Of a stretch of DNA of 5,135 nucleotides, positions 4,109 to 5,135 are shown piece by piece. The DNA lies in assembly GCA_030146905.1 (NCBI GenBank), contig JASLAV010000888.1, positions 1 to 5,135 of the forward strand. Direction: 5' to 3'. The notes under the pieces were generated by a model. That model saw only the letters and a list, made by a program, of their open reading frames with translations, did not search any database and was not told the origin of the DNA. Every line of letters starts with the position of its first letter. The first letter of the stretch is position 1. Origin of the DNA: Lentzea sp. (GTDB lineage Bacteria; Actinomycetota; Actinomycetes; Mycobacteriales; Pseudonocardiaceae). The translations under genes were made by a program, and so were the position numbers.

Positions 4109-5135
4109 GGTTCTTCCTCCACCACGCGCGGAACGACTCGGCCGGCGGAGCGGGCACGTCACGTGAGGACGTCCACTTCGATCCCGGCCACGGCAACGAC
4201 GTGATGCGCCCGTCCTTCGCGAGGAAACGGGCCAGGGAACCGGCTTTCTGGGCCTTCTCGTACCGCGAGGACTCCCTGAAGATCCACGCCGCCGCGGCCA
4301 TCGCGACAGACTCCGGCGTGCGCCCCTTGGCTTCCACCACCTCGGCGCGCAGGTGCGTGAGGACCGACGGGATGTCGATGCGCACCGGGCAGACCTCGAA
4401 GCAGGCGCCGCACAGCGACGAGGCGAAGGGGAGCGAGGCCGCCTGCGGGTCGTGCAGGTCACCGACCAGCTGCGGCGTCAGGATCGCGCCGATCGGGCCG
4501 GGGTAGACCGAGCCGTACGACTGGCCACCGGTGCGTTCGTAGACCGGGCAGACGTTGAGGCAGGCCGAACAGCGGATGCACCGCAACGCCTGGCGTCCGA
4601 CGGAGTCCTGCAGCGTCGCCGTGCGGCCGTTGTCGATCAGCACGAGGTGGAACTTCTGCGGGCCGTCGCCGGGCGTCACGCCGGTCCACACGCTCGTGTA
4701 CGGGTTCATCCGTTCCGCGGTGGAGGAACGCGGCAGCAGCTGGAGGAAGACTTCGAGGTCCTGCCACGTCGGCACGAGCTTCTCGATGCCCATCACGGTG
4801 ATCAGGGTGTCCGGCAGCGTCAGGCACATCCGGCCGTTGCCCTCGGACTCCAGCACGACGATCGACCCGCTGTCGGCGACGGCGAAGTTCGCCCCCGAGA
4901 TCGCGACCTTCGTCGTGAGGAACTTCTGCCGCAGGTAGATCCGTGCCGCCTCGGCGAGGTCCGCCGGTTCGTCGGAGACCTCGACACCCATGCGGCGCTG
5001 GAAGATCTCGCGGATCTCCGAGCGGTTGCGGTGGATCGCGGGCACCAGGATGTGCGACGGCCTGTCGTCGCCGAGCTGCACGATCAGCTCGGCGAGGTCG
5101 GTCTCGATCGCCTGCACGCCACCGGCTTCGAGTGC
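4101..5135 (-). CDS. lutB: LutB, iron-sulfur subunit of the lactate utilisation complex (5' end outside the window)
   Basis: The open frame enters from the right edge, so only the last 344 residues are visible. LutB proteins are about 470 long, so roughly 130 residues lie outside. The visible part begins in the LUD domain: AISGANFAVADSGSIVVLESEGNGRM, then LPDTLITVMGIEKLVP. A ferredoxin-like double cluster follows. The first, CIRCSACLNVCPVY (Cys codons within 4548-4580), has the C-x2-C-x2-C-x3-C-P pattern of a [4Fe-4S] site. The second, LCGACFEVCPVRI (Cys codons within 4389-4412), is the other cluster region of the family. The C-terminal tail has the usual MAAAAWIF and LPWPG segments. Electrons from lactate probably pass through these clusters (family knowledge). 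lutC starts inside the last codons (8-base overlap). By the usual gene order, lutA should lie immediately upstream, off the right edge. Confidence 0.95.
   Translation of the reverse strand, partial: ALEAGGVQAIETDLAELIVQLGDDRPSHILVPAIHRNRSEIREIFQRRMGVEVSDEPADLAEAARIYLRQKFLTTKVAISGANFAVADSGSIVVLESEGNGRMCLTLPDTLITVMGIEKLVPTWQDLEVFLQLLPRSSTAERMNPYTSVWTGVTPGDGPQKFHLVLIDNGRTATLQDSVGRQALRCIRCSACLNVCPVYERTGGQSYGSVYPGPIGAILTPQLVGDLHDPQAASLPFASSLCGACFEVCPVRIDIPSVLTHLRAEVVEAKGRTPESVAMAAAAWIFRESSRYEKAQKAGSLARFLAKDGRITSLPWPGSKWTSSRDVPAPPAESFRAWWRKNRG
4116..4120 (-). promoter_or_regulatory. Ribosome binding site of lutC, inside lutB
   Basis: On the minus strand GGAGG lies seven bases before the GTG start of lutC. 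It is a near-ideal Shine-Dalgarno and decides the lutC start. It lies within the last codons of lutB. Confidence 0.75.

Noticed and set aside
4109..4462. Extended lutC frame reaching into lutB
   Set aside because: The extra residues are antisense-like, Arg/Ser/Pro-rich text in a frame offset from lutB. The GTG at 4108 has a strong ribosome site and yields a protein of normal family length.
1..5135. CRISPR array, insertion sequence, prophage or biosynthetic cluster genes
   Set aside because: No spaced direct repeats, transposase or phage proteins, or assembly-line enzymes are visible on either strand.

Overview
This is a high-GC window with codon use typical of an actinobacterium. The gene content is a membrane-tethered ECF sigma factor, an actinobacterial-type Fpg/Nei glycosylase and a lutB-lutC lactate oxidation pair. 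My best guess is the Pseudonocardiaceae (Lentzea/Saccharothrix-like), inferred from protein style only and not provable here.

Layout. Positions 1-269 hold no protein gene but form one imperfect palindrome centred on position 135. Its right arm carries an intact tRNA-Gly(GCC) gene on the minus strand (156-228). Its left arm carries a mirror copy of that tRNA and its upstream flank on the plus strand (1-120), damaged by substitutions only. Next, on the minus strand, is a small acidic protein of unassigned function (267-716). A divergent intergenic region (717-824) separates it from a plus-strand ECF sigma factor (825-2144). This sigma factor is fused to a zinc-finger anti-sigma-like domain, one transmembrane helix and a long Pro/Ser/Thr-rich tail. 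After a 73-base gap come a two-helix membrane protein (2218-2655) and, 15 bases later, an Fpg/Nei-type DNA glycosylase (2671-3537). The glycosylase meets the lactate genes tail to tail with an 8-base overlap. lutC (3530-4108) and lutB (4101 to beyond the right edge) lie on the minus strand and also overlap each other by 8 bases.

How the genes fit together. LutB and LutC are subunits of the iron-sulfur lactate-oxidising complex; lutA is expected just beyond the right edge. The membrane protein and the glycosylase probably share a transcript. The sigma factor appears to be a one-polypeptide signalling device: promoter recognition inside the cell, a Zn-type anti-sigma module, a membrane anchor and an exported tail.

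The most unusual signal is the palindrome at the left edge. All 15 mismatched positions between its arms are transversions, 11 of them read as T in the left arm, and there are no indels. It also begins exactly at the window edge. This pattern suggests a fold-back sequencing or assembly artefact at a contig end at least as much as a real inverted tRNA duplication. The first ~135 bases should be verified before they are used.
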